From IMG/VR virus record IMGVR_UViG_3300042261_001706, positions 1-34,065 of that record: 34,065 nt of DNA; one strand, given 5' to 3'. This document shows, piece by piece, positions 16,463 to 23,574 of this stretch. Within the stretch, counting starts at the first letter, position 1; every line of letters starts with the position of its first letter. The notes below the pieces were generated by a model. It searched no databases, was not told the DNA's origin, and was given only the letters and a program-made list of their open reading frames with translations. This stretch comes from a virus. The translations under genes and the position numbers were made by a program.

Positions 16463-17800
16463 TCAGCACACCTCCGCGTAGATGGGAACGCTCGCGGGCT
16501 TTGCCGCGTGCAGCGCGAGAGCCTTCGCCCAGAAACGGTCGCAGTGGGAGTCTGCGGCCTCGCCGGAGAACCGGATGTTTCCGGCGGCCGTGTTTTCCTT
16601 CTTGATGCCGCGCAAATCGCTGCGGAGCGCGTCGTCCTTCGTGTAGCGGAGCGTGCGGTCTTCGTGGGCGGCGCGGACGGGGAACGCAAGCTCCTCCTTC
16701 ATCGGCGCGGTGAACTTCACCGGCTCCACCTTGTAGCCGAACTTCTCCCGGGCGCGCTCGGCGAGCTGCATCCCGAGGCCGCTGGCGTCCATGCAGCACC
16801 GCCGCACCTGCGGCAGCGAGAGCAGCCGGTAAAGTTCCGCCTCCTGCACGCTGAACGGCGTCGCGCGCAGTTCCACGCGCATCCGCTCCCAGAGCACGTC
16901 ACCCACCCGCTCCTCCACGTCGAACACCGTGAGGTCCTTCGTGCGGCCCACGTCCACGCCGATGTATAGCGGGTTCTTCGCGTCGAGCAGATAGTTGAAA
17001 TCCTTGCGCGCGCTGTCGTCCTCGCACGCGGCCATCATTTCGAACGTGATGAACGCGGTGGATTCGTCGGCGGGGATGCAGCAATACTCCTGCATCCAGG
17101 ACTCTTCGTCGAGGCACTCCGCGCGCTGCCGCGCGAGCCATTCTTCGCGCGTGTCGTTGCGGCCGGTGGCAACATTGATTTTCTCCACGAGGCCGTCCTC
17201 CACCGCCCGCGTGACGGGGATGGAATGCAGCGACCATCCCATCGGGTTGCCGCGCTCCTTGATGTCGCGGATGATCTCGTTGAACACCGTGGCCGCGCCG
17301 CGGTGCGTGGAGATGATCGAGAGCGTGCCACCCCACTGGATCACCGGCTTGGCGACGGCGTAGAGCGTGCGCTGGTCCTTGTGCAGCGCGAACTCGTCGA
17401 GCTTCACATGGCCGGTCTTGCCGACGATGGCGTCGGGGTTGCTGCTGAGCGCGTAGATGCTCGCGCCGCTGGCGAACGTGAGCACCTGCACCTTGACGGA
17501 CTTGCCGTCGGCGGTGGTGAACACCTGCTCGCCGTGGTCCTCCGCGGCGTGCTTCAACACGCGCGCCCACCGCTTGCAGTAGAGCAAATATTGTTTCGCC
17601 TGGATCTCGTCGCGGGACATCACCCACACGTCGCGCCCGTTCGTCGCGGCGGCCTTGCGGACGCTGTCGTAGGAGTCCGCGTAGGACAGCCCGATCTGGC
17701 GCGACTTCTCGCAGATCTTCAGGTGCGCCGTGTCCAGTATCCACGCCGCCTGATAGGGCATGAAGTATTTGCCGGAGAGTTTGGGAGCGATGGCCGTCAC
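16463..17800 (-). CDS. Terminase large subunit
   Basis: A 445-residue packaging ATPase-nuclease. The ATPase half has a deviant Walker A segment at about 34-42 (KSRQIGLSY), seen in Mu gp28-type terminases, and a Walker B at HVKLDEFAL (about 133) followed by the coupling motif SIISTHRG. The nuclease half begins at YIGVDVGRTKDLTVFDV (first acidic residues of the RNase H-like site). The start overlaps the upstream stop as ATGA. It works with the neighbouring small-subunit-like protein to cut and pump DNA, probably by headful. Confidence 0.92.
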   Translation of the reverse strand: MTAIAPKLSGKYFMPYQAAWILDTAHLKICEKSRQIGLSYADSYDSVRKAAATNGRDVWVMSRDEIQAKQYLLYCKRWARVLKHAAEDHGEQVFTTADGKSVKVQVLTFASGASIYALSSNPDAIVGKTGHVKLDEFALHKDQRTLYAVAKPVIQWGGTLSIISTHRGAATVFNEIIRDIKERGNPMGWSLHSIPVTRAVEDGLVEKINVATGRNDTREEWLARQRAECLDEESWMQEYCCIPADESTAFITFEMMAACEDDSARKDFNYLLDAKNPLYIGVDVGRTKDLTVFDVEERVGDVLWERMRVELRATPFSVQEAELYRLLSLPQVRRCCMDASGLGMQLAERAREKFGYKVEPVKFTAPMKEELAFPVRAAHEDRTLRYTKDDALRSDLRGIKKENTAAGNIRFSGEAADSHCDRFWAKALALHAAKPASVPIYAEVC

Positions 17801-18465
17801 AGCAGCTTCAGCTCCTTCTCAATCTTCTCGATCGTCTCCGGCCGCACGCCGCTCTTGTTGCGCGCGGCGTCGAGCTGTTTCTGGATGGCGGCCTTGCGCT
17901 CCGCGACGTGCTCCTGGTGTTTCTCCAGCTTGATCTGAAGCTCCGCGCGCGCGAGTTCCAGGTCTTCGCGCTTGAGCTTGTTGCCCTCGATCTTCGCCTC
18001 GGCGCCGACGACCTTAGTGATCGTGGAGAGGCCGGATGCGATGAGCTTGGCGGCCTTCAACGGGTCCTTCTCGGCGGCGGCGTCCATGATGTCAGCGAGG
18101 CCCGCGCTCTGCTGCTTCATCGCCTCGGTGGCCAGCGTCGTTCCGCGCCGCTCGGCGTCGCGCTCGGCGGCCTCGATGGCCAGCCGGTTGGAGTTGATGC
18201 GGCGGATGGCGTTGAGGATGCGGTTGCGGCCGATGCTGATGTTGCCGCTGGAGATCTGCCTCTTGTGCTCCGCGAGCCACGCGCGGATGTTGGTGAAGGA
18301 CTCCGTCGTCAGAAGGTGGAAGAACTCATGGCCGAGTTCGGAGTCCACGAGCACGGCGCGGAGCTTGGAGTCCGCGCGCAGGTCTTGCACGATCATCGCC
18401 AGGAGTTGGCTGTCCGCGGCGGGCTGCCGTTCGTTCGAGGCCTTGACTGGTTGCTTGATGCCCAT
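17797..18465 (-). CDS. Terminase small subunit-like protein (Mu gp27-like)
   Basis: A 222-residue, mostly helical protein directly upstream of the large terminase, overlapping it by four bases. Two parts are visible: a helical DNA-binding-like front (SQLLAMIVQDLRADSKLRA, LNAIRRINSNRLAIEAAERD), and a coiled-coil C terminus (LELARAELQIKLEKHQEHVA). Mu-like phages encode a DUF3486-type protein in this position, and size and helical content fit, but the assignment is mainly positional. Confidence 0.6.
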   Translation of the reverse strand: MGIKQPVKASNERQPAADSQLLAMIVQDLRADSKLRAVLVDSELGHEFFHLLTTESFTNIRAWLAEHKRQISSGNISIGRNRILNAIRRINSNRLAIEAAERDAERRGTTLATEAMKQQSAGLADIMDAAAEKDPLKAAKLIASGLSTITKVVGAEAKIEGNKLKREDLELARAELQIKLEKHQEHVAERKAAIQKQLDAARNKSGVRPETIEKIEKELKLL

Positions 18466-18481
18466 GACGGTGACAGCGAGA

Positions 18482-18718
18482 CTACCCGCAGACAGCCAGT
18501 CCCTTCGCGCTGACGACCCAGCGGTCGCCGCGCAACGTGGCGAGACCGGCGCGGAAGAGGTCGCGCAGCGCGGCCTCCGCCGTCTCCGGCGAGATGACGA
18601 TGCGGACGGCGCTCGCCTGCGCGAGAAGCCCGTCCACGGTGATGCCGATGCCGCCGGCGGCCTTGACGAGCAAAAGGATGTCCTGCTGCTCGGCGGTGAG
18701 TTTCTTGCGTGTCTTCAT
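18482..18718 (-). CDS. Small winged-helix-like late protein
   Basis: A 78-residue protein starting MKTRKKLTAEQQDILLLVKA. The pattern (GIGITVDGLLAQ, then SPETAEAALRDLFRAGLATL, then RGDRWVVSAKG) fits a winged helix, with the recognition helix in the second segment and the wing near GDRW. A longer start at 18787 exists but overlaps the upstream gene, so this one is preferred. Mu encodes a small protein in the same place between lysis-type and terminase genes; its exact role is not known. Confidence 0.6.
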   Translation of the reverse strand: MKTRKKLTAEQQDILLLVKAAGGIGITVDGLLAQASAVRIVISPETAEAALRDLFRAGLATLRGDRWVVSAKGLAVCG

Positions 18719-18722
18719 TGGA

Positions 18723-19217
18723 TCAACCTTTCCCTTGCGAGCCGGATAGGTTGGCCAACCCTTTGGATACGTCGGCCAGTTCGACACTTGTTGATCTCAT
18801 CCATTCTTCGAGTCCGTCCAGCCGCGTGGCGACCCGCTCGACGGACTTGTTAAGCTCCGCGATCTGGTCGTGCAGGACCTTGCGCGACTGTTTGGCGGAG
18901 GATTCATAGGCGGCGATCTGCTCCATGCCGCGCAGCCGGATCAGGTTCTCGTTGCCCATCGCGAGCACGTTATGGCGCTCATCGCACATCGTCTTCGTCA
19001 CGAGCGTCGGCAGGATCTCCATCTGCCTCTTCTGCGTCTCGTTCTGCACCTGCACTTGCTGCGGCACATCCTCGCGGCGCAGGAGGCGGCCGTTGATGAC
19101 GAACTTCTGGACGATGACCGCGCTGCCGCCGAGCGTGAGGATGACCGAGCACATGCCGACGAGCCACGCAACGCCGTGCGTGAAGTTCGGGTCGGAGATC
19201 TGGGAGAGAAGGTTCAT
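18723..19217 (-). CDS. Membrane-anchored coiled-coil protein (Mu gp25/DUF2730-like)
   Basis: A 164-residue protein with one N-terminal transmembrane segment (HGVAWLVGMCSVILTLGGSAVI) followed by a coiled coil (QVQVQNETQKRQMEIL; HDQIAELNKSVERVATRLDG). Mu-like phages encode a DUF2730-like protein with the same layout between lysis and terminase genes. It could be a spanin-like lysis factor. It overlaps the upstream gene by four bases. The family assignment is by layout and order. Confidence 0.55.
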   Translation of the reverse strand: MNLLSQISDPNFTHGVAWLVGMCSVILTLGGSAVIVQKFVINGRLLRREDVPQQVQVQNETQKRQMEILPTLVTKTMCDERHNVLAMGNENLIRLRGMEQIAAYESSAKQSRKVLHDQIAELNKSVERVATRLDGLEEWMRSTSVELADVSKGLANLSGSQGKG

Positions 19218-19537
19218 CGTGAGACGTAAAACTCGACGGCGGTCTTGGCGAGCCAGATGATCGCGAGCGAGGCGACGGCAAGGAACGCCATCAATCCGAA
19301 GTCGCTGCGGCCGGAGATCGGCGGGACGCCGACGAGGCTCGGCGGCATCTGCGCGTGGCCGGCCTGCGGGATGCCGTAGCTCTCGTATGGCGGCGCGTAT
19401 TTCCGCAGCGCATCCCAGTCGTCGGCGGTCAACTCCTTCTTCGCCAGCATCGCCTGCACTTCGGCGACGGCCTTCGGGCCGTATTGAATGACGGCGGGGA
19501 TGATGATCTTCAGCAGCTCGATGAGGATGACGGGCAT
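19214..19537 (-). CDS. Small membrane protein of the lysis region
   Basis: A 107-residue protein with a hydrophobic N-terminal helix (MPVILIELLKIIIPAVIQYG), a charged middle and a second membrane helix near the C terminus (FGLMAFLAVASLAIIWLA). Two membrane segments and the location between a holin-like gene and a coiled-coil membrane protein suggest a holin or antiholin component. No catalytic motif is visible and no lysozyme is encoded beside it. Confidence 0.5.
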   Translation of the reverse strand: MPVILIELLKIIIPAVIQYGPKAVAEVQAMLAKKELTADDWDALRKYAPPYESYGIPQAGHAQMPPSLVGVPPISGRSDFGLMAFLAVASLAIIWLAKTAVEFYVSR

Positions 19538-19539
19538 AA

Positions 19540-20097
19540 TCAGCCGCCTCCTTTCAGCGCCGCGGCCCGCGACTCGGGCAGGCGCTCCATGACGGCATTG
19601 ACGAGGTCAGACTCCAGCGCGGCCATCCCGCGCACGAGCAGCGCAAGCGCCGAGCCATCGTTCGCGGACGCGCACGACTTGCCGGCGTCCACCGCGAGAT
19701 TGTAGGCCGCCGCGTAGGCGCGGTAGGCGCGCTCCACCGTGGCGATCTCGTCCGCGTCCGCCTTGCCCGCCTTGCACCAGTCCGCCCACGCGAGCATCGC
19801 CGAGTGCGCCGTCACGCCGAGCGTGCCGACGGTGGCGTAGGATGTGCGCAGCGGCGTGGAGCACGCGGAGAGGGCCAGAGGACAGAGGACGGAGGACAGG
19901 AGAATCAGCGGAGCGGCCGCTTTCGTCACGCCGGCGCGCAACGTGCCGAGGCCGCACGCGCCGAGCACCGCCAGCACACACTCCGGGCCGCTGAGCGTGC
20001 CGTTGAGGTAAGCGCCGAGCGCGGTGAGGATCGCGCCCGCGGCGATGATGTAGGTTTTCTTCCCCCGCAGAAACTCGATCAACTTGGCGACATCCAC
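19540..20097 (-). CDS. Holin-like membrane protein
   Basis: A 185-residue protein starting from GTG at 20097 (VDVAKLIEFLRGKKTYIIAA), preceded by AGGCAGG. The first 70 residues hold hydrophobic segments (TYIIAAGAILTALGAYL; CVLAVLGACGLGTLRAG). A lipobox-like stretch follows (ALSAC), whose preceding residues (SSVLCPL) are encoded by a heptamer tract. The C-terminal 100 residues are alanine-rich helices. First gene of the late operon. It may be a two-part product, a holin-like head joined to a lipoprotein-like body by the repeat tract. Confidence 0.55.
   Translation of the reverse strand: MDVAKLIEFLRGKKTYIIAAGAILTALGAYLNGTLSGPECVLAVLGACGLGTLRAGVTKAAAPLILLSSVLCPLALSACSTPLRTSYATVGTLGVTAHSAMLAWADWCKAGKADADEIATVERAYRAYAAAYNLAVDAGKSCASANDGSALALLVRGMAALESDLVNAVMERLPESRAAALKGGG
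19876..19896. repeat. CAGAGGA heptamer tract, three units
   Basis: Two exact CAGAGGA units and one CGGAGGA unit lie inside the holin-like gene, encoding the residues just before its internal cysteine. The same unit is found at 24416, 24888 and 25477. Confidence 0.85.
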
Positions 20098-20229
20098 CGC
20101 GCACCTGCCTTTCTTTTTTGCACCCGCGCCCCACGTCCGGCGAGCCACGTTTCCGCGCTCGCCGGACGGGCGAGGTGCATTCATGGACTGCTTGCAACGC
20201 GCGCGAGCATGGCACGGTTTTTCTGGAGA

Positions 20230-20328
20230 ACCGTTTTTAACGGTGCGACGGTCGCATGTGGTGCGACGGTCGCAGGGGGTGCGACGGTCGCACTAAAACC
20301 AACAGGAAAACGCTGTTTTTCAAAACAG
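20230..20328. promoter_or_regulatory. Operator-like palindrome cluster ahead of the late operon
   Basis: The 15-mer GGTGCGACGGTCGCA occurs three times at 20242, 20260 and 20278, an exact 18-bp pitch. Each copy contains the palindrome TGCGAC-G-GTCGCA. They are flanked by ACCGTTTTTAACGGT (20230-20244) and the hairpin CTGTTTTTCAAAACAG (20313-20328). The cluster lies between the lysogeny genes and the late operon, in the 300-base gene-free interval 20098-20396. An operator array for a late activator or for the repressor is the best explanation. No convincing sigma-70 promoter was found within it. Confidence 0.6.
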
Positions 20329-20396
20329 AGTAATGACAAAACTTCTTAAAAAAACTATTTGACCGGGGTGTGGGAAAAACGCGCCGTAGAAAACTT

Positions 20397-20525
20397 TTAG
20401 CGTTCGCGTTGCGCGATCGCGTGGATAACAATGATGGCCATTAACACGCCCGTCACCCACATGAGGAACTCGACGCGCGCGCCATCATCGAAGTCGAACG
20501 CGCACGCGAGCAAATTCACATTCAC
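20397..20525 (-). CDS. Single-pass membrane miniprotein, 42 residues
   Basis: Starts from GTG (VNVNLLACAFDFDDGARVEF) and ends in one hydrophobic helix (VTGVLMAIIVIHAIA) with a basic tail. It follows the GYF-TM2 gene by 13 bases in the leftward lysogeny transcript. Such miniproteins next to repressors often modify the host envelope or exclude other phages, but that is inference. The short length and GTG start make the call moderate. Confidence 0.5.
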   Translation of the reverse strand: MNVNLLACAFDFDDGARVEFLMWVTGVLMAIIVIHAIAQRER

Positions 20526-20538
20526 AGCGCGCGCACCA

Positions 20539-21012
20539 TCAATACATCGGCTGGCCGGCCGCGTCTTCAGTGACGATGCACAGCTCGACGATGACCCAGA
20601 CCAGCACCAGCGCGGCGATGAACAGAGATTGCGGGACCGCGACCGCGACGCCGCAGCCGGCAATCCATGCGACGCACTGCGCGGCGCCGCGGTCGTGGTA
20701 TCCGGCGTAGAAGTTATGCGCGCCAAAACCTCCGAGCAGGAGGCCGAGGATGATGAAGACGCCTCGATTGCGCGGAGGTGCCGCGTGTCCGTGGCGTCGC
20801 GGCGTGCCGGGAGCAAGTTTTCGGAAATCAATCTTCTGTGTCACCGGCAGGCCGAGCGCATCGGCGACTGTTTGAACATCCGGCTTTGAACTGCTCATAC
20901 AAGAATCGGAGGGCCGCGCTTCTCCACGCGCCACCATATCGTTCAGCACGTCGGCATTGAATGGACCGATGAACTTCCCGCCCCGGTAGAGAAAGTAATC
21001 ACTCGTTGCCAT
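20539..21012 (-). CDS. GYF-like plus TM2-domain membrane protein
   Basis: A 157-residue protein. Residues 1-45 match a GYF_2-type domain (DYFLYRGGKFIGPFNADVLNDM), used in bacteria for peptide binding. Residues about 85-150 match TM2 (two membrane helices around FGAHNFYAGYHDRGAAQ with the GGFGAHNFYAG signature). It is carried on the same leftward transcript as the repressor, so it is probably expressed in the lysogen and may alter host envelope or block superinfection. Only one base separates the AAGGAG in the upstream palindrome from its ATG, so its translation may be weak or controlled by a regulator. Confidence 0.8.
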   Translation of the reverse strand: MATSDYFLYRGGKFIGPFNADVLNDMVARGEARPSDSCMSSSKPDVQTVADALGLPVTQKIDFRKLAPGTPRRHGHAAPPRNRGVFIILGLLLGGFGAHNFYAGYHDRGAAQCVAWIAGCGVAVAVPQSLFIAALVLVWVIVELCIVTEDAAGQPMY

Positions 21013-21013
21013 G

Positions 21014-21031
21014 CTCCTTATATATAAGGAG
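21014..21031. promoter_or_regulatory. Perfect 18-bp palindrome at the GYF-TM2 start
   Basis: CTCCTTATATATAAGGAG is a perfect palindrome. It ends two bases before the start codon, and its AAGGAG half is the only Shine-Dalgarno-like sequence available. It could be an operator for the adjacent repressor or a hairpin controlling translation. Confidence 0.6.
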
Positions 21032-21045
21032 AGCGGGCTGGAGCA

Positions 21046-21342
21046 TCAATGTTTTTTCAGCCTGCGGCTCACCTCCGCCAGGAGCGCGGCGTCGCTGACG
21101 CGCTTCAACAACTCTTCGTCGCTCGGCAGCGCGACCCGCGCGACATACTCCGCGGATTCCTCAGAAACGCGGTCGGTTTTTATTTTAAGAAATGCGTCCA
21201 GTTGATCGCGAAGGCGGCCGCTGGGTTGAGCTGCGCCGTTCTCGACGTTGTTGATGGTTGACACGGCGTAGCCGATTCCCGCCGCTACATCTTCCAGCGT
21301 CAAGCCCAGTGCTTCTCTTGCCGCCTTATACTGATTTCTCAA
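21046..21342 (-). CDS. XRE-type HTH repressor, probable lysogeny regulator
   Basis: A 98-residue protein with an XRE helix-turn-helix at about residues 3-57 (YKAAREALGLTLEDVAAGIG, then YAVSTINNVENGAAQPSGRL) and a short helical C terminus (RVALPSDEELLKRVSDAALL) for dimerisation. The only start available is TTG at 21342 with no clear Shine-Dalgarno sequence, so its synthesis may be low. It is divergent from the early operon across a 54-base gap containing the early promoter, the usual layout for a phage repressor. Confidence 0.85.
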   Translation of the reverse strand: MRNQYKAAREALGLTLEDVAAGIGYAVSTINNVENGAAQPSGRLRDQLDAFLKIKTDRVSEESAEYVARVALPSDEELLKRVSDAALLAEVSRRLKKH

Positions 21343-21358
21343 AAGCAGAAAAATGTTG

Positions 21359-21387
21359 TTGACCGTTTCTTAATTTAAGAGTATCTA
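21359..21387 (+). promoter_or_regulatory. Early promoter with palindromic operator
   Basis: TTGACC (-35) and TATCTA (-10) are separated by 17 bases, 10 bases before the first early gene. The spacer holds the palindrome CTTAATTTAAG, a likely repressor site. It is the only near-consensus promoter in the divergent interval. Confidence 0.8.
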
Positions 21388-21396
21388 TACGCACAC

Positions 21397-21639
21397 ATGG
21401 AAACCAACATTCCAAGGCGAGCAAAGATTAACCCGAAAGCGGGAATGCGCAAGCCGGATTTCAGGAGGAGGGTGATCGCGGCGCTGATGATGCGGGGGAT
21501 GACGTTGACCGAGTGGGCGAGGCTCGCCGGATACTCCAACTGCACACAGGTCTCGCTCGCGATGAACCAACAGCGCCGGCACCCCAAAGCGCGGATGATC
21601 CGTGCGGAGCTGGAGACGCTTGTAAAGGGGTCCCGATGA
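21397..21639 (+). CDS. Ner-like early DNA-binding protein
   Basis: An 80-residue basic protein, first gene of the early operon. It starts METNIPRRAKINPKAG and has a HTH-like stretch at about residues 33-58 (MTLTEWARLAGYSNCTQVSL). In Mu-like phages the first early gene is Ner, which turns down both the repressor and early promoters; this protein has the size and position expected. Function is inferred from position and the HTH-like sequence. Confidence 0.65.
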   Translation: METNIPRRAKINPKAGMRKPDFRRRVIAALMMRGMTLTEWARLAGYSNCTQVSLAMNQQRRHPKARMIRAELETLVKGSR

Positions 21640-21657
21640 AGAAAGGAAATTCCCATC

Positions 21658-22005
21658 TTGAGGCGAACCGAGCTGTCCACACGTTTGGAGGAACGGAAAC
21701 GAACAATGTCCGGCGCGGCGCGCGCAGCGGGGATCACACGGCGGCGGATGCAAGTGGCCGCGCGCGGCGAAATGTCCCTGTGCGCGGCGACTGTTCAGCG
21801 GCTGGCACGTTACGCGCGCGTGGACACGCGGACGATGCGGCGGTGGCTGGCCGGAGAAGGGAAGACGACAGGCCGAAATACGGGAGGACGATGTTGCGCC
21901 GGATGTTCCGCGAAGGACGCGGAAATCCTGGCGCTGAGAGAACGGCTGGCGGCGTTCGAGCACGCCGCGGCTGAGTTGAATCGAGTGCAATCAAGAAAGG
22001 ACTGA
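21658..22005 (+). CDS. Small HTH-like early protein
   Basis: A 115-residue basic protein (TTG start at 21658, or ATG 21706 beginning MSGAARAAGITRRRMQ). Residues 17-65 look like two adjacent HTH-like segments (SGAARAAGITRRRMQVAARG and VQRLARYARVDTRTMRRWL). A CCAGC pair follows, then a C-terminal coiled coil (EILALRERLAAFEHAAAELN). The start cannot be decided because neither has a strong ribosome site. An early regulator is likely. Confidence 0.6.
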   Translation: MRRTELSTRLEERKRTMSGAARAAGITRRRMQVAARGEMSLCAATVQRLARYARVDTRTMRRWLAGEGKTTGRNTGGRCCAGCSAKDAEILALRERLAAFEHAAAELNRVQSRKD

Positions 22006-22011
22006 TGCGAC

Positions 22012-22728
22012 ATGAGCACGACGACGAAGGATAGGGAAGCGGCGGACCGGAAGACGGAGACGGAGGACCGGCGGATGCAACGGCTGAAGTTGATCCGGCA
22101 GCGAATGGCGCTGCTGGATGACTACGACCCGTTCGAGTTCACCGCCGCGCACAAGCGCGCGAGCGGATTCGAGCCGCGGTTGATGAAGAGCGCGGAGTTC
22201 AGGGTGAAGAACTGGGAGGGCGCGCTGGCGTTGCTGCTGGCTGCTCTCCTGCCTATCGCCTCCTGCCTCGCGCAGGCGCCGGGAGCGCCCGCGCCGGCCG
22301 AGCCGGCGAAGGCCGCGGCGGCGGAGCCGGTGGCCGTGGAGATGGCGCGGTCGGCGCTGCCGGCGGCGCTCTGGCCCGGCTACGCGGCGGCGCGGTCGGC
22401 GGCGGCGGGCAACGGCGGCGCGTCGCTGCGGGCGTGGAACGCGGCGCATCGCGCGCTGCCGGCGCGGACGCTGGCGGTGCTGCAACTGGACCTCGCGGAC
22501 GCGATGACCGCGCCGGTGGCGGCGTGGCAGGCCGCGCAGCAGAAGGGCGACGCGCGGCGGCTCGGCGCGGCGCAACGGCTGGCGATGGCGACGGCGCTGC
22601 GCGACGCGGAGATCGTGCTTCAGCTTTTGCGTCCGAGGTCCGGCGCGTGGCCGGAGGTCGCGGCAGGGATCGAGGAACGGACGGCACGCATCGCGGCGCT
22701 GCGCGCGGCGGTGGCGTCGGCGAAGTGA
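22012..22728 (+). CDS. Early membrane or exported protein, hypothetical
   Basis: A 238-residue protein with a hydrophilic start (MSTTTKDREAADRKTETEDR), a hydrophobic helix at about 72-87 (ALALLLAALLPIASCLAQA) with a signal-like cysteine, then an alanine-rich helical domain. The front part may be a separate short protein joined to a signal-peptide protein, because the helix starts 70 residues in. No family is recognised. It lies in the early operon upstream of three small regulators, probably without a direct role in transposition. Confidence 0.6.
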   Translation: MSTTTKDREAADRKTETEDRRMQRLKLIRQRMALLDDYDPFEFTAAHKRASGFEPRLMKSAEFRVKNWEGALALLLAALLPIASCLAQAPGAPAPAEPAKAAAAEPVAVEMARSALPAALWPGYAAARSAAAGNGGASLRAWNAAHRALPARTLAVLQLDLADAMTAPVAAWQAAQQKGDARRLGAAQRLAMATALRDAEIVLQLLRPRSGAWPEVAAGIEERTARIAALRAAVASAK

Positions 22729-22750
22729 ACGCGGACAGGAAAGGAACACG

Positions 22751-23209
22751 ATGACGACTGTGACGATGGAGCCGAAGACGGAGACGGCGTTGCGCGTGGC
22801 GGTGGCGGGCGCGACGGCGGCGAAGTGCCTGGTGGACGGCGAGCGCGCGACGGCGAAGCACCTCGCGGACGAACTGCTGCGCACCGTGAGGAACAGGGCC
22901 ACGGCAATGCGGCTGCTCTGCGGCCCGGCGCTCGTGCCGGCGGAGGCGATGCACTCGCTGGAGAGCGCGCGGGATGAAGTGGACCGGTTGATGCACATCG
23001 CGCCGGAGACGCGGGACGGGTGCAGCCTGAAGGCGCTGCGCGCGGTGCACGCGATGCGCTCGGCGCTGGATGACTTCAGCCGGGCGCTCTCGGCGTGGGA
23101 GCGGCTGCTGCCGGGCGAGGAGTTCCCGCTCGACGTGCTCGCGCCGCTGGATGTCGAGGCGAAGCGCGCGGCGCGCACCTTCGACCGCGCCAGCAATCTC
23201 GGAGAGTAG
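22751..23209 (+). CDS. Early hypothetical protein
   Basis: A 152-residue, mostly helical protein starting MTTVTMEPKTETALRVAVAG, with a good ribosome site (AAAGGAACACG) before the ATG. Contains several leucine/alanine helices (AKHLADELLRTVRNRATAMR; LKALRAVHAMRSALDDFSRA). No motif or family recognised. Genes of this kind are common between the regulators and gam in Mu-like phages. Confidence 0.65.
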   Translation: MTTVTMEPKTETALRVAVAGATAAKCLVDGERATAKHLADELLRTVRNRATAMRLLCGPALVPAEAMHSLESARDEVDRLMHIAPETRDGCSLKALRAVHAMRSALDDFSRALSAWERLLPGEEFPLDVLAPLDVEAKRAARTFDRASNLGE

Positions 23210-23220
23210 AAAGGAACGCG

Positions 23221-23574
23221 ATGAGCGACACTCAAACATTGCTGCCGTTCCGCCCGCGCAAGAGCGGGCCGCACGTCGAGGCCGACGACCCGCGCATCGG
23301 GCAGATGATCGCGGCGCTGCGCGGCGAGGGATGGATCAAGCGGCATGTCCTGCGCGCGCGGCTCGGATGGAACGACCGCGTGATGCGCGCGGTGAAGGCC
23401 GCCAGCGGCGGGCGCGTGATCTCCACCAGCGACCTCGGCTATTGCCTCGCGGAGGAGGCGGACCGCAAGAGCTTCTCCTCCGCCATCAGCCAGGCGCGCA
23501 GCCGGATCAAGCAGGAGGCGCTCAACCTGCGCGACATGCTGCGCGAGTTCCACAAGATTGAGAGGGCGGCATGA
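23221..23574 (+). CDS. Early DNA-binding-like protein
   Basis: A 117-residue protein starting MSDTQTLLPFRPRKSGPHVE with a strong ribosome site (AAAGGAACGCG). Residues 23-75 look like a winged helix: DDPRIGQMIAALRGEGWIKR, then VLRARLGWNDRVMRAVKAAS, then GRVISTSDLGYCL as the wing. A basic C-terminal helix follows. Its stop overlaps the next ATG. Probably a regulator or accessory of the early operon. Confidence 0.65.
   Translation: MSDTQTLLPFRPRKSGPHVEADDPRIGQMIAALRGEGWIKRHVLRARLGWNDRVMRAVKAASGGRVISTSDLGYCLAEEADRKSFSSAISQARSRIKQEALNLRDMLREFHKIERAA

Noticed and set aside
20242-20292. Three repeats as a short CRISPR
   Set aside because: Three-base spacing between 15-mers, no spacers of normal length, and each unit is a palindrome; operators explain it better.
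22253-23239. Long minus-strand open frames across 22-28 kb
   Set aside because: They are arginine/proline/alanine-rich shadows of GC-rich plus-strand genes with clear ribosome sites or motifs.
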